Made by a program: the position numbers and the translations under genes. The notes below the pieces were generated by a model. That model saw nothing but the letters and a program-made list of their open reading frames with translations. It made no database searches and had not been told where the DNA came from. Below are positions 34,707-43,658 of a stretch of DNA of 64,000 nt, piece after piece; positions within the stretch are counted from its first letter, which is position 1, and every line of letters begins with the position of its first letter. This DNA is from Cohnella caldifontis (GTDB lineage: Bacteria; Bacillota; Bacilli; Paenibacillales; Paenibacillaceae): NCBI RefSeq assembly GCF_029360585.1, contig NZ_JAQZSJ010000012.1, forward strand, positions 62,001 to 126,000. The letters are read 5' to 3'.

Positions 34707-34728
34707 GTGTGTATATCTATATACACAC
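34707..34728. promoter_or_regulatory. Perfect operator palindrome of the GntR/ABC operon
   Basis: GTGTGTATA-TCTA-TATACACAC forms 9-bp arms around a 4-base centre. It abuts the -10 box and covers the expected transcription start of the operon, so binding of the GntR protein encoded in the operon would block transcription. Confidence 0.75.
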
Positions 34729-34755
34729 TATACCTAAGCAAATTTTCATTGTCAA
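34727..34755 (-). promoter_or_regulatory. Near-consensus sigma-A promoter of the GntR/ABC operon
   Basis: On the minus strand TTGACA (34750-34755), a 17-base spacer and TATAGT (34727-34732) form one of the best promoters in the window, reading into the membrane-protein gene at 34656. Such a strong promoter with an overlapping operator fits tight repression and strong induction. Confidence 0.8.
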
Positions 34756-34881
34756 ATGTTCTCAAAAGCATAGACCGAACCTATCGAATCGAAGACAATA
34801 GAGATGAGAGATTCGAATACCCATAGAAAGGCGTGAGCTGAGATTCGCAGAACGACGGCCGGACGTACCCTACTTGCGCTT

Positions 34882-36423
34882 ATGCTGTTGCTCGCGCTCC
34901 TCACGAGCGTGTCCCGACCCGCCGGCGCGGCTTCGTCCACCGATCCGGATACGGATACCGGACTTCCGGTCCGTACCGCGCAGGAGATTGCCGACATGTG
35001 GCGGAAGAACATGAATCCGAAAGCCGATATCGAGCGCCCGTTCCTCACGGCGCCTTCGGTTACGGCTCCCTACAAAGCCGGAAAGCTGAAGGCCGATTAT
35101 ATCCGGGACGGATTGAACGCGGTCAACTTCTACCGGTGGATCAGCGGTTTGCCCGCGGACGTCGCCGCCGCGGACGAACTGAACGTGAAAGCAGCTTACG
35201 GCGCCGTGCTGCTTGCGTCCAAAGGCGTGTTCGAGCACGAGCAGGAACGCCCCGACGACATGGACCCGGACTTTTACGACATCGGCTTGGCATCCACTTC
35301 CACCGCCAATATTTACGCTTCCTATGGATATGATAATCATATCTTGTTCGCTTCCGTCGAAGCCTACATGGAAGATTCCGATACGGACAACCTGGACCGG
35401 CTCGGCCATCGGCGCTGGATTCTGAATCCTCCTCTGAAACTGACCGGCATGGGGCTGGCGAAAGGAACGAACGGTTTCAGCTATACGGCCCTCCAGGTGT
35501 TCGACGATAGCCGTAAGGAGAACGTAGACTACCACTATATCCCTTATCCGGCACGGGGAGCGTTCCCGATCGAGGTCATGAAGCCGACGACGGCTTGGTC
35601 CGTCAGCGTGAACCCGGACGAGTACGATCTTCCTTCGCGCTCCGCCGTCAAAGTGACGCTGCAGAGGCTGCGGGACGGAAAGACCTGGCGGCTGGGCTCG
35701 GGGTTAAGCCGGGTGACGGAGAGCGGAAATTATTTGGGCGTCGAAACGAGCGGATACGGCACCGGTCCCGCGATCATTTTCCGGCCGGCGAACGTCGGTG
35801 CCTACAAGGCAGGCGATGTGTACCGAGTGCGGATCGACGGATTGAAGCGGAACGACGGGGATGCGGCGACGATCACATATAAGGTCGAGTTCGTCAGCGC
35901 CAAGAATCCCGCTCCGGCGCAGGCGGCCGCGAAGTTCTCCGACACCGCGGCGCATTGGGCGCGCCAGACGATCGACTGGGCGGCGGAACGGGGCATCGCC
36001 TCCGGCTATCCGGACGGGACCTTCAAGCCTTCCGGCACCGTCACGGAAGCGGAGTTCCTGAAAATGTTCGCGGCGGCGGCGGGCGCGAATCCCGCTCCGA
36101 CCATACCTTGGTCGGACGCATATTACGCCTTCGCGGCCGAGCGCGGCTTCGCGCTGCAAGGCTTCGATGACGCCGACGCCCGGTCCGCGCCCATCGACCG
36201 CGAAGCGGTCGCGGAGCTGTACGCATCCGGAGCCGGACAGCCGCTCACCGGCGACGAGGCGATCCGGTACATGCTGGACAACGGCTATTCGAAGGGCAAA
36301 ACCGCCGCGACGGTCGACGGTTACCGGGGCGCCGACACGTTGACGCGCGCCGAGGCCGTCCAATTCATCAAGAACGCGCTGGACGCGGGGTACAAGCTGG
36401 CCTCGGCGTCCGTTACCCCTTAA
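34882..36423 (+). CDS. Secreted CAP/SCP-domain protein with C-terminal SLH motif
   Basis: This protein of 513 residues (from the ATG) has a signal peptide ending near SRPAGAAS, a CAP/SCP (YkwD-type) domain at about 75-200 (LNAVNFYRWISGLP, RLGHRRWILNPP), a beta-rich region and, from about 345, one clear SLH motif (WAAERGIASGYPDGTFKPSGTVTEAEF) and a weak second. It is probably wall-bound; the CAP role in bacteria is unclear. The ATG at 34882 lacks a ribosome binding site and cuts off the basic end of the signal peptide. An in-frame ATT at 34843, with GAAAGGCGTGAG upstream, would give RRTTAGRTLLALMLLL and a better signal peptide. It is followed 22 bases later by the pseudouridine synthase. Confidence 0.85.
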   Translation: MLLLALLTSVSRPAGAASSTDPDTDTGLPVRTAQEIADMWRKNMNPKADIERPFLTAPSVTAPYKAGKLKADYIRDGLNAVNFYRWISGLPADVAAADELNVKAAYGAVLLASKGVFEHEQERPDDMDPDFYDIGLASTSTANIYASYGYDNHILFASVEAYMEDSDTDNLDRLGHRRWILNPPLKLTGMGLAKGTNGFSYTALQVFDDSRKENVDYHYIPYPARGAFPIEVMKPTTAWSVSVNPDEYDLPSRSAVKVTLQRLRDGKTWRLGSGLSRVTESGNYLGVETSGYGTGPAIIFRPANVGAYKAGDVYRVRIDGLKRNDGDAATITYKVEFVSAKNPAPAQAAAKFSDTAAHWARQTIDWAAERGIASGYPDGTFKPSGTVTEAEFLKMFAAAAGANPAPTIPWSDAYYAFAAERGFALQGFDDADARSAPIDREAVAELYASGAGQPLTGDEAIRYMLDNGYSKGKTAATVDGYRGADTLTRAEAVQFIKNALDAGYKLASASVTP

Positions 36424-36445
36424 AGACGAGAGGAAGTTTCCCATC

Positions 36446-37516
36446 ATGAGAGAACCAACCGGCCGCAAAACCGGGACGGCCCCCGGCCGAACCCGCAAAG
36501 CGGCTTCCGCGAACACACCGCGAGCCCGCAAGGAGGCACCCGCAAGCCCGCCGCAAGCCCGCAAGGCGGCACCCGCGAACACACCGCGAGCCCGCAAGGC
36601 GGCATCCTCCACCCATCCGCAGCTTCGCCCGGGCGGCCCGACCTCCCGCACCCTCACGGTCCGGGAGCCGGGAGAATTGCTGGCCTTCCTGCTTCAGGCG
36701 CATCCGAATCAAGGACGCAACGCCGTCAAAGCGATGCTGTCCCGCGGACAAATCTCGATCGGAGGCCGGACCGTCACCGCCTACAACCACCCGCTCCGGC
36801 CGGGCGACGCGGTCGAAATCCGCAAGGGACGGCCTCCGGAGGAGGTCCGTTTCGTCGGACTTTCGATTCTCCACGAGGACGACGATCTCATCGTCATCCG
36901 CAAGGAGGCGGGGCTGCTGTCGATCGCGACCGAACAGGAAAAAGAGCTGACCGCCTACCGCCAGCTCATGGACTACGTGAAGAAACAGGATGCCCGGCAG
37001 CGCGTTTTCATTCTGCACCGGCTCGACCGCGATACGTCCGGCGTCATGATGTTCGCGAAGAGCGAGCAAGTCCAGAAGAAGATGCAGGACGCCTGGAAGG
37101 ACGTCGTCCTGGAGCGAGTCTACGTCGCTTTGGTGGAAGGACAGGTCCGCGAGCCGGAAGGCCGGATCGAGTCCTGGCTCAAGGAGAACGCCGCGATGAA
37201 AATGTACTCCAGCCCCCGGCCGAACGACGGGCAGCATGCGATCACGCATTACAAGCTGCTGCGGTCGAACCGCCGCTATTCGCTGCTGGAGGTGCGACTC
37301 GAGACCGGCCGCAAAAACCAGATCCGCGTCCATATGCAGGACTTCGGGCATCCGATCGCTGGAGACAAGAAATACGGCGCGAAAACGAAGCCGATCGGCC
37401 GCCTGGGCTTGCACGCCAGCGTGCTGGCGTTCCTGCACCCTTCGACGGGACGGGAAATGCGGTTCAAGGCGGACATCCCGAAGACGTTCCTGAGCGTGTT
37501 CAAAGAGGAAGCGTAG
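36446..37516 (+). CDS. RluA-family 23S rRNA pseudouridine synthase
   Basis: This 356-residue enzyme converts uridine to pseudouridine in RNA. After a disordered, Lys/Arg/Ala/Pro-rich tail of about 60 residues (an 11-residue repeat) it has an S4-type RNA-binding domain (about 68-125, AVKAMLSRGQISIGG) and the catalytic domain with HRLDRDTSGVMMFAKS (catalytic Asp), ERVYVALVEG, LLEVRLETGRKNQIRVH and FGHPIAGDKKYG. It resembles the RluD/YlyB group; the target site is not known. The tail is unusual for the family and was expanded by 33-bp DNA repeats. Confidence 0.93.
   Translation: MREPTGRKTGTAPGRTRKAASANTPRARKEAPASPPQARKAAPANTPRARKAASSTHPQLRPGGPTSRTLTVREPGELLAFLLQAHPNQGRNAVKAMLSRGQISIGGRTVTAYNHPLRPGDAVEIRKGRPPEEVRFVGLSILHEDDDLIVIRKEAGLLSIATEQEKELTAYRQLMDYVKKQDARQRVFILHRLDRDTSGVMMFAKSEQVQKKMQDAWKDVVLERVYVALVEGQVREPEGRIESWLKENAAMKMYSSPRPNDGQHAITHYKLLRSNRRYSLLEVRLETGRKNQIRVHMQDFGHPIAGDKKYGAKTKPIGRLGLHASVLAFLHPSTGREMRFKADIPKTFLSVFKEEA
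36492..36623 (+). repeat. 33-bp tandem repeat in the pseudouridine synthase gene
   Basis: Four units start at 36492, 36525, 36558 and 36591. Each codes for an 11-residue motif of the form RKAAPANTPRA; the first three are well conserved and the fourth partial. They form the basic N-terminal tail. Confidence 0.8.
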
Positions 37517-37713
37517 ACGCACGGGGATAAGAAAAACCGCCAGGGAGAAATTCGTACCAGACGGTCCTAGTGTTTCGTGCCAATGAAGTCACTCTTCAGC
37601 AACTTTTCCACGAACATCTTCAATCCCCGTTCGTCCAGAGGGGCGGGGGATAAGCTTGCTCGGCAGGCTTAATCAGCTGTTGCCCATCCTCCCCCGCCAC
37701 GGGTTCTGATTCT

Positions 37714-37897
37714 AACGGACACTGAAGCCGCTATTGGATCAAATCCCCTCATTTTCAAAACGTAACGGACACCGCGGCCCTTATCCGTTACCCGTTACGG
37801 TTATACGTGGGGCTTTTCACCCAATAAGCGCAACTGTGTCCGTTAAAATGCGATTTGCCGAAGATCCCCCCCCCATAACGTACGCTATGTCCGTTAG
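37714..37897. repeat. Dispersed TAACGGACA repeat, copy A
   Basis: Two forward motifs TAACGGACA (37714, 37764) and two inverted motifs TGTCCGTTA (37838, 37889) are set at offsets 0, 50, 124 and 175. The element at 63711-63893 has the same four motifs at 0, 50, 124 and 174 and shares further sequence. The intervening bases are not coding. The rest of 37517-37990 holds no gene; a short minus-strand tail (37567-37623, LKMFVEKLLKSDFIGTKH) may be a remnant C-terminus. Confidence 0.8.
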
Positions 37898-37991
37898 CCT
37901 TACCGCCTCAGCGAATGGGGCAGCCGGCGTCTGGTCGCTCTAAGAAAGGGACGCAGCAACCCCGAAAAGTTTTAGATTCTCATAGGTCAAG

Positions 37992-38033
37992 AAAAAAGCG
38001 GTTGAACGGAAGGGAGCTTCTGTTCAACCGCTT
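37992..38033 (-). terminator. Terminator of the alpha-glucoside-type transporter operon
   Basis: A perfect 12-bp stem (37996-38007 with 38022-38033) is followed on the minus strand by TTTTTTC. It lies 25 bases after the last permease stop. Confidence 0.92.
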
Positions 38034-38057
38034 ATTTCTTGACGCAATACTCAGGCT

Positions 38058-39152
38058 TTATCCCTTCACGGCGCCGCCCATCAATCCGCGGACGAAGTAC
38101 CGCTGCATGCCGAAGAATACGGCCAGCGGCATCAGCATCGACACGAACGCCGCCGCGGTCATGAGGTGCCAAGCGTCGCCGCGGGAACCGGCCAGGTTGG
38201 CGATCCGCATCGACAGTACCTGCACGTCTTCTTGTCCGCCGAGGAAGATCAGCGAGACGAGGTAGTCGTTCCACACCCAGAGGAACTGGAAAATGCAGAT
38301 CGAAGCGATGGACGGAACCGCCAACGGCAGGATGAGCCGGGTGAAAATCGTGAAATTCGACGCTCCGTCCATGAAGGCGGACTCGAACAGGTCTTTCGGC
38401 AACTGACTGATATACGAATACATGAAATAAGTGGCAAGCGGGAGGCCGAAGCCGGCGTGTACGATCCAGATGCCCAGGAACGTGCCGTTCAAGTGAAGCG
38501 CCGCGAAATCGTTCGACACCGGTATGAGGGCCACCTGGAGCGGAACGACCAGCAGCATGATCACGACGATGAACAGCGTTTTGCGCAGCGGGAACTTCAG
38601 CCACGCGAACGCGTAGGCGGCGAAGGTGGCGATCAGGATCGGAATGACCGTCGCCGGGATCGAAACGACGATCGTATTGAGGAACGCCCGCGACATGTTG
38701 CTGCCCTTCTCCGTCCGCTCGCTTCCGTCCGGCTGCTTCAGCACGTACGTTTTGCCGGTCAGTACGCCCGCGTAATTGTCCAAAGTAAAGTTTTTGCTCA
38801 TCGTCCACCCCGGCTTCTGCACGTCGATCAGCCGGCCGCGCCGGTTTTCCCAAATCAGCGTGGAACCGTCCGGGGCTTTGACCCCGCTGCGCAGCTGCTC
38901 GTCCGTGTAGGTGTTGCCGTTTACTTCGATCGGCTGACGAAGATCGGTATCCTTAGGCAGCTGGATTCGGTCCTGCGTGACGTCCTCCCGATGTGGGATC
39001 ACGGTCCACCAACCGGTTTTCAGGATGTCGCTGGCGGGGCGGAAGGACGAAATGAGCAGTCCGACCGTCGGAACGAGCCAGATGAGGCAAATGAAAGCCA
39101 GAATCGCGTTGACCAGCGTCTTCGAGCCGGTGCGGCGGGATTTTCTTCTCAT
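38058..39152 (-). CDS. Sugar ABC transporter permease (AglG/MalG type, large outer loop)
   Basis: This 364-residue permease is longer than ordinary MalG proteins because of an extracytoplasmic insert of about 110 residues between the first two helices (about 45-150), a feature of alpha-glucoside AglG proteins. The EAA motif LPKDLFESAFMDGASNFTIF lies near 268, and the C-terminus YFVRGLMGGAVKG is typical. It follows the MalF-type gene with a one-base gap. Alpha-glucoside uptake is inferred from architecture only. Confidence 0.9.
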   Translation of the reverse strand: MRRKSRRTGSKTLVNAILAFICLIWLVPTVGLLISSFRPASDILKTGWWTVIPHREDVTQDRIQLPKDTDLRQPIEVNGNTYTDEQLRSGVKAPDGSTLIWENRRGRLIDVQKPGWTMSKNFTLDNYAGVLTGKTYVLKQPDGSERTEKGSNMSRAFLNTIVVSIPATVIPILIATFAAYAFAWLKFPLRKTLFIVVIMLLVVPLQVALIPVSNDFAALHLNGTFLGIWIVHAGFGLPLATYFMYSYISQLPKDLFESAFMDGASNFTIFTRLILPLAVPSIASICIFQFLWVWNDYLVSLIFLGGQEDVQVLSMRIANLAGSRGDAWHLMTAAAFVSMLMPLAVFFGMQRYFVRGLMGGAVKG

Positions 39153-39153
39153 G

Positions 39154-40245
39154 TCAGATCTCCCCCTGTTTCCGGATCTGGCGCAGGTTGAACACGATCA
39201 CGGGAATGACGGCGATCAGAAGGACGATCGCCAGCGTGGAACCGTAGCCGAAATTCTGGTACATGAAGAACTGGCGGTAGAACTGGGTCGCCACGACCTC
39301 GGTGTCGTATTGTCCGCCGGTCATGACCATGACGACGTCGAAAATTTTCAGCGTGAACACGATGATCGTGGTCGTGACGGACAACAAGGTTCCGGAAATA
39401 AACGGGATGATGATGCGGAAAAAGATGCGGATTTCGCCGGCTCCGTCCATGCGGGCCGCTTCGAGAATGTCCTCCGGCACCGTTTTCAGGGCGGCTGACA
39501 AAATCACCATGGCGAATCCGGTCTGCATCCAGATCAGGATGACGATCAGGAACAGGTTGTTCCAGGGCTGCGTCATGCTGGTCCAGGCCTGCGGCTCTCC
39601 GCCGAAGGCGACGACGATGGCGTTCAGCAAGCCGATCTGCTCATCGCCGGGTTGATAGTAGTAGATGAATTTCCAAATGACGCCGGCGGCGACGAACGAT
39701 ATCGCCATCGGCATGAACACGATCGCTTTGGCCAGCCGTTCGAAGCTGCTCCGGTCGGCCAGGACGGCAATCAGCAGTCCCAACACGATGCACGCGGTGG
39801 CGCCGAAGACGACCCACAGCAGGTTGTTCCGAAGCGCGGTGAGCAGCAGGCGGTTGGTGAAAACGGCGGCATAGTTGGCAAATCCCACGAACTTGCTGGA
39901 ACCGGCGTCCTGAAAGCTCATGATGAGCGTGCGCACCGTCGGGACGAGCAGCAGCCAGCCGAGCAGGCCGATCGCGGGACCGATGAACAGGAACGGCTGG
40001 ATTCTCCGTTTCCACTTCTCCGGATACAGCTCGATCACCAAGTTCAGGGACCAATAAATCGTATATACGCCTCCGACTCCCCAGAGAATGGCAAGGATCG
40101 CGTGGAGGATCGGTTGAAGTTGGGCGTCGCGCAGCACGATGAAAATACCGGCGTGCAGGGCGGCGTTCAACAGGGGAACCAGGATCGACCAAAAAACGAT
40201 TCCGGGTACGCTCCGTTTGGTTGCTGCGGCGGCAGATGTCGTCAT
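39154..40245 (-). CDS. Sugar ABC transporter permease (AglF/MalF type)
   Basis: This 363-residue permease has about eight membrane helices, two more at the N-terminus than short MalF proteins, and EAA motif ILEAARMDGAGEIRIFFRII near 260. It pairs with the AglG-type permease. The ATG at 40245 follows GGAAAGGAAGATTCCG. A gap of 108 bases with a short hairpin (40299-40331) separates it from the binding-protein gene. Confidence 0.92.
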   Translation of the reverse strand: MTTSAAAATKRSVPGIVFWSILVPLLNAALHAGIFIVLRDAQLQPILHAILAILWGVGGVYTIYWSLNLVIELYPEKWKRRIQPFLFIGPAIGLLGWLLLVPTVRTLIMSFQDAGSSKFVGFANYAAVFTNRLLLTALRNNLLWVVFGATACIVLGLLIAVLADRSSFERLAKAIVFMPMAISFVAAGVIWKFIYYYQPGDEQIGLLNAIVVAFGGEPQAWTSMTQPWNNLFLIVILIWMQTGFAMVILSAALKTVPEDILEAARMDGAGEIRIFFRIIIPFISGTLLSVTTTIIVFTLKIFDVVMVMTGGQYDTEVVATQFYRQFFMYQNFGYGSTLAIVLLIAVIPVIVFNLRQIRKQGEI

Positions 40246-40353
40246 CGGAATCTTCCTTTCTCCAATCGCTGCGGCTTCTTGGCCGTCGCGCCGGACGAAG
40301 GGCGCCGAAAACTCGGATACTTCAGCGCCCTCACGTTTCCTATTCGCGGCGGA

Positions 40354-41781
40354 TTACTTCTTCCAGCCCGCTTGGATTTCTTCCATCGCTTTATCCAGGT
40401 CGACCGTTCCGCTGACGAAGTCGGTCATGCCTTTCCAGAACGTGCCCGCGCCGACCGCGCCCGGCATCAGGTCGGAACCGTCGAAGCGGAGCGCCGAAGC
40501 TTTCTGGATGAATTCGGCCATGCGGCGTTCGACGTCGGTCGTGTACCAGGACGGATCCGCGTCGTTCATCGGGGCGATGACGCCGCCGGATTGCACCCAG
40601 GTCTTGATGGACTCGCCCGTCGTGAAAAATTCCATGACGGCGCGGACTTCCGGACGGTCGTTGAACATCGCGTAAATGTCGCCGGAGACGAGAGCCGGAG
40701 TGCCGTATTGCGGATCGATCGAAGGCAGCGGGAACCAGTCGTAATCTTCGCCGGCTTTCAGGCCTTCCGGGAAGAAGCTCGTGATGAAGCCCGCTTGGCG
40801 ATGCAGCCATGCCTTCGGCGGGTTGTCGAACAGCACCTTCGGCGCGTCGCCGAACGCCGTCGTGACGATGGACTTCCGTCCGCCGTACACGGCTCCGTCC
40901 TTAAACCACAGGTCGGCCATTTTCTGCACGGCGTTTTTGACGATCGGATCGGTGAACGGAAGCTCGCCTTTCACCCATTTGTCGTAGTTTTCCGGAGTCG
41001 TCGTGCGCAGCATGATGTCCTCGATCCAGTCGGTCGCCGGCCAGCCGGTGGCGGCGCCGGATTCGATGCCGATCGACCAAGCCGGGTCGCCGTCTTTGGC
41101 GATCTGTTCGGTCAGCGCGAGCAGTTCGTCCCACGTCTGCGGCACTTTGTAGCCTGCCGCGTCGAATTCCTTCTTGTTGTACCAGACCAGGCTCTTCACG
41201 CTGCTGCGGTTCCAGACGCCGGCCATGACTTTGCCGTTCGGACCGTCCATGGTCGCCATGTCCAGCCAACTCTTGTTGTAGTTCTTCTCCAGCTTCGCTT
41301 TATCCATGAAGGTGGTGACGTCGATGACTTTCCCCGCCTTGACGAGGCTGGCCAGCAAGCCCGGCTGCGGGAAGTCGGCGATATCCGGCGCGTTGCCTCC
41401 GTTCACGCGGACGGAGATCGTCGCTTCGAATTCCTTGGAGCCTTCGTAGGCGATATCGATGCCGGTTTTCGTTTCGAAGTCTTTGATCGCTTCTTCGAAT
41501 TTCACTTGGTCCACGTCGACGAACGGACCGGCCATCGTCACTTTCGTGCCTTTGAATTTGCCGGCGTAAGCGTCGGCGAGCGGACCGCCGTCCGCCGCGC
41601 TGGCGCTCGGAGACGCGCTAGGCGAATCGCTCGGGGATGCCGCCGGGGAGCTCGCGGGCGCCGGGGAGCTTGCGCTCGGGGACGCTTCCGTGTTGTCCTT
41701 CTTGCCGCCGCATGCCGCGAGCAGCATGGAGAACGCCATGACCAAAATGAGTCCAATCACGAATTTCTTTTGTCTGATCAA
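40354..41781 (-). CDS. Sugar ABC transporter substrate-binding lipoprotein (AglE-like)
   Basis: This 475-residue lipoprotein has RQKKFVIGLILVMAFSMLLAACGG (shown here only to indicate lipobox LLAAC, Cys near 23) as its signal region, split by a Ser/Pro/Ala-rich linker from the binding fold (FETKTGIDIAYEGSKEFEA, GVWNRSSVKSLVWYNKKEFD, GAVGAGTFWKGMTDF). The length and the two long partner permeases suit the AglE alpha-glucoside group. The TTG at 41781, after AAAGGGG, is the best start; the open frame to 41919 overlaps a decayed regulator gene. That LacI-type gene, immediately upstream, was presumably its regulator. Confidence 0.88.
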   Translation of the reverse strand: MIRQKKFVIGLILVMAFSMLLAACGGKKDNTEASPSASSPAPASSPAASPSDSPSASPSASAADGGPLADAYAGKFKGTKVTMAGPFVDVDQVKFEEAIKDFETKTGIDIAYEGSKEFEATISVRVNGGNAPDIADFPQPGLLASLVKAGKVIDVTTFMDKAKLEKNYNKSWLDMATMDGPNGKVMAGVWNRSSVKSLVWYNKKEFDAAGYKVPQTWDELLALTEQIAKDGDPAWSIGIESGAATGWPATDWIEDIMLRTTTPENYDKWVKGELPFTDPIVKNAVQKMADLWFKDGAVYGGRKSIVTTAFGDAPKVLFDNPPKAWLHRQAGFITSFFPEGLKAGEDYDWFPLPSIDPQYGTPALVSGDIYAMFNDRPEVRAVMEFFTTGESIKTWVQSGGVIAPMNDADPSWYTTDVERRMAEFIQKASALRFDGSDLMPGAVGAGTFWKGMTDFVSGTVDLDKAMEEIQAGWKK

Positions 41782-41915
41782 TCGACTCAGCCCCTTTATG
41801 GGAATAATAAAGTGATGCTGCGGCCTTTCCGTTTCAAGGCCCCTTGTGCCTGCCGTCAGTCGCATGCGAATGGTTTCGGGAAATCGGATGTCCCTGCCCC
41901 ACCTCCTTATAGAGT

Positions 41916-42283
41916 TCATGGGTCGTCCGCGATCGTGAAAGGCCTTTCAACCTCAAGCATAAGGACCGGATCTTCCAGCCCGCTGATGCGGCGTGCAGCT
42001 TGTCGACCGCCCGGGTGCCGATCTTGTACAAACCCGATCGCGAGTTCGTCGGACGTCGTGAAGACGGCGGTTAAGCCGAAGCACTGGGCGAACAGCTCCG
42101 CCGCGGCCTCGTACGGATCGTACATCCATCCGTCCATGAACACGATATGCTCCCGCGCGTATTCCGATTCATATTCTCGCAGCGTGCGAAGGTAGCCGCG
42201 ATATCGGGTTTGTCCGGCGATGCTGTCGGTCAAACCGAGCCCGATGTATCCGATGCGTCGATGGCCGAAACAAGACTGTCAAG
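41916..42283 (-). pseudogene. Decayed LacI-family regulator gene
   Basis: Reading on the minus strand, FGHRRIGYIGLGLTDSIAG, a typical stretch with YRGYLRTLREY, and AVFTTSDELAIGFVQ are unmistakable parts of a LacI sensor domain. The DNA-binding domain is absent, the expected VIGFDD region is deleted, and the rest continues in two frames (YKIGTRAVDKLHAA in one, LEDPVLMLEVERPFTIADDP in the other). It lies between the sugar dehydrogenase and the AglE-like gene and was probably the regulator of that transporter. Confidence 0.75.
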
Positions 42284-42311
42284 CCCAATCTTTCTCGGCT
42301 TGTCCGAAAAG

Positions 42312-43553
42312 CTATCCGTTTCGGATTCTGAATATGCCGCCGTCCTGCGCGCATACGTAAATTTCCCCGTCGGAGCCGGCTCCGAAAGAAGTGATCTGCA
42401 GACCCGATTCCGCAAGCACCCGATGGGAAGCGGTTCCGTCTCCCTTGAGGCGCAGCCCCCATATCGTTCCGAACGCATAATCCGCGAAGACGTACCAGCC
42501 TTTCAGCTCAGGAATGGACGAGCCCCTGTAGACGTATCCTCCCGTGACGGAGACCCCGTCTTCACGGCCGTATTGGTGGATCGGCGGAATCAGGCCGTCC
42601 GACGGACAGCCCTCGGCCGGCTTGTAGCAGTCCAGGCCTTCGCGTACGTTCCAGCCGTAGTTGCCGCCCTTCTCGACGAGGTTGATTTCCTCCCATCGGT
42701 CCTGCCCGACATCCGCCGCCCACAGCCGTCCGGTCGCCGGATCGAAGCTGAACCGCCATGGGTTCCGCAGGCCGTATGCGTATACCTCGGGAGCCCCGCC
42801 TCCTCCGGCGAACGGATTGTCCCCGGGGATGGAATAGGCGAGTTCCCCGTCCGTGCGGTCGACGTCGATGCGGAGGATTTTGCCCAGCAGCGAGTGCTTG
42901 TCTTGCCCGTTGCCTTGCGGGTCTCCCGCGCCTCCGCCGTCGCCCGTCGCGATATACAGCATACCGTCCGGTCCGAAGGCGAGCTGGCCTCCGTTGTGGT
43001 TGGCACGCGGCTGGCGGAACGTCAGGATCACCTTCTCGCTGGAAGGATCTAACCGATCGGAAGCGGACGGATCCGCGGCGAAACGCGAAACGACCGTATG
43101 CGTCTTCGTCGTGTAATTCACGTACGCTTCGCCGGGACGGGAGGGATGGAACGCCAAACCGAGCAGCCCTTGTTCGTTGCCGTCGTCGCTCACGCGGTCC
43201 GTAATGTCCAGCACAGCCTCCGGCGTCGCCTCCCGGCTGCTCGGATCGAGAAGGCGGATCCGGCCCGCCTGTTCCACGACGTAAAGGACATCCGGACGGT
43301 CGAAGCGTCTCTCTAGTCCCGTCGGCCGGTCGTACGTTCCCTTAGGCGCGATCTCCTCCAGCCGGATGAGAACCGGCACGGCCGAATCGTCGGAAACGGC
43401 GGAGGCCGAAGAGACCGGATCGTCGGAGGCGGTCGAGGCCGAGACGCCCGGATCGTCGGGCACAGCCGAGGCCGACGTACCGCCGTTCCGATCCGAATCG
43501 CAAGCCGGCGCGAATGCCAGCAGCAACGCAACCGCCAAAAACCGTTTTTTCAT
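42312..43553 (-). CDS. PQQ-type soluble sugar dehydrogenase lipoprotein (GSDH family)
   Basis: This 413-residue protein has a lipoprotein signal (MKKRFLAVALLLAFAPAC, Cys near 18), a low-complexity Asp/Ser/Ala/Val/Pro linker (about 20-60) and a six-bladed beta-propeller of the glucose/sorbosone dehydrogenase family, with RPTGLERRFDRPDVLYVVEQ, NHNGGQLAFGPDGMLYIATGDGG, YGLRNPWRFSFDP and GGNYGWNVREG. Family members oxidise aldoses outside the cell with pyrroloquinoline quinone and calcium. Gram-positive bacteria of this group often lack PQQ synthesis, so the cofactor source or actual activity is open. The ATG at 43553 is chosen for the signal peptide; the frame is open to 43661. It lies upstream of the decayed LacI gene and transporter. 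Confidence 0.9.
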   Translation of the reverse strand: MKKRFLAVALLLAFAPACDSDRNGGTSASAVPDDPGVSASTASDDPVSSASAVSDDSAVPVLIRLEEIAPKGTYDRPTGLERRFDRPDVLYVVEQAGRIRLLDPSSREATPEAVLDITDRVSDDGNEQGLLGLAFHPSRPGEAYVNYTTKTHTVVSRFAADPSASDRLDPSSEKVILTFRQPRANHNGGQLAFGPDGMLYIATGDGGGAGDPQGNGQDKHSLLGKILRIDVDRTDGELAYSIPGDNPFAGGGGAPEVYAYGLRNPWRFSFDPATGRLWAADVGQDRWEEINLVEKGGNYGWNVREGLDCYKPAEGCPSDGLIPPIHQYGREDGVSVTGGYVYRGSSIPELKGWYVFADYAFGTIWGLRLKGDGTASHRVLAESGLQITSFGAGSDGEIYVCAQDGGIFRIRNG

Positions 43554-43658
43554 CCCGATCAATCCGATCGCCGCCTTTCGGTTTTGAAATGGAATCTTCT
43601 TCCATTCTCTCACATTTGGGGCCTTTATGCACCCTAGGTACGCCCCCAATCCTTTCGG

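Noticed and set aside
36492..36623. CRISPR array
   Set aside because: Repeats here and at 47442, 63362 are contiguous tandem units without unique spacers, and no cas gene is present.
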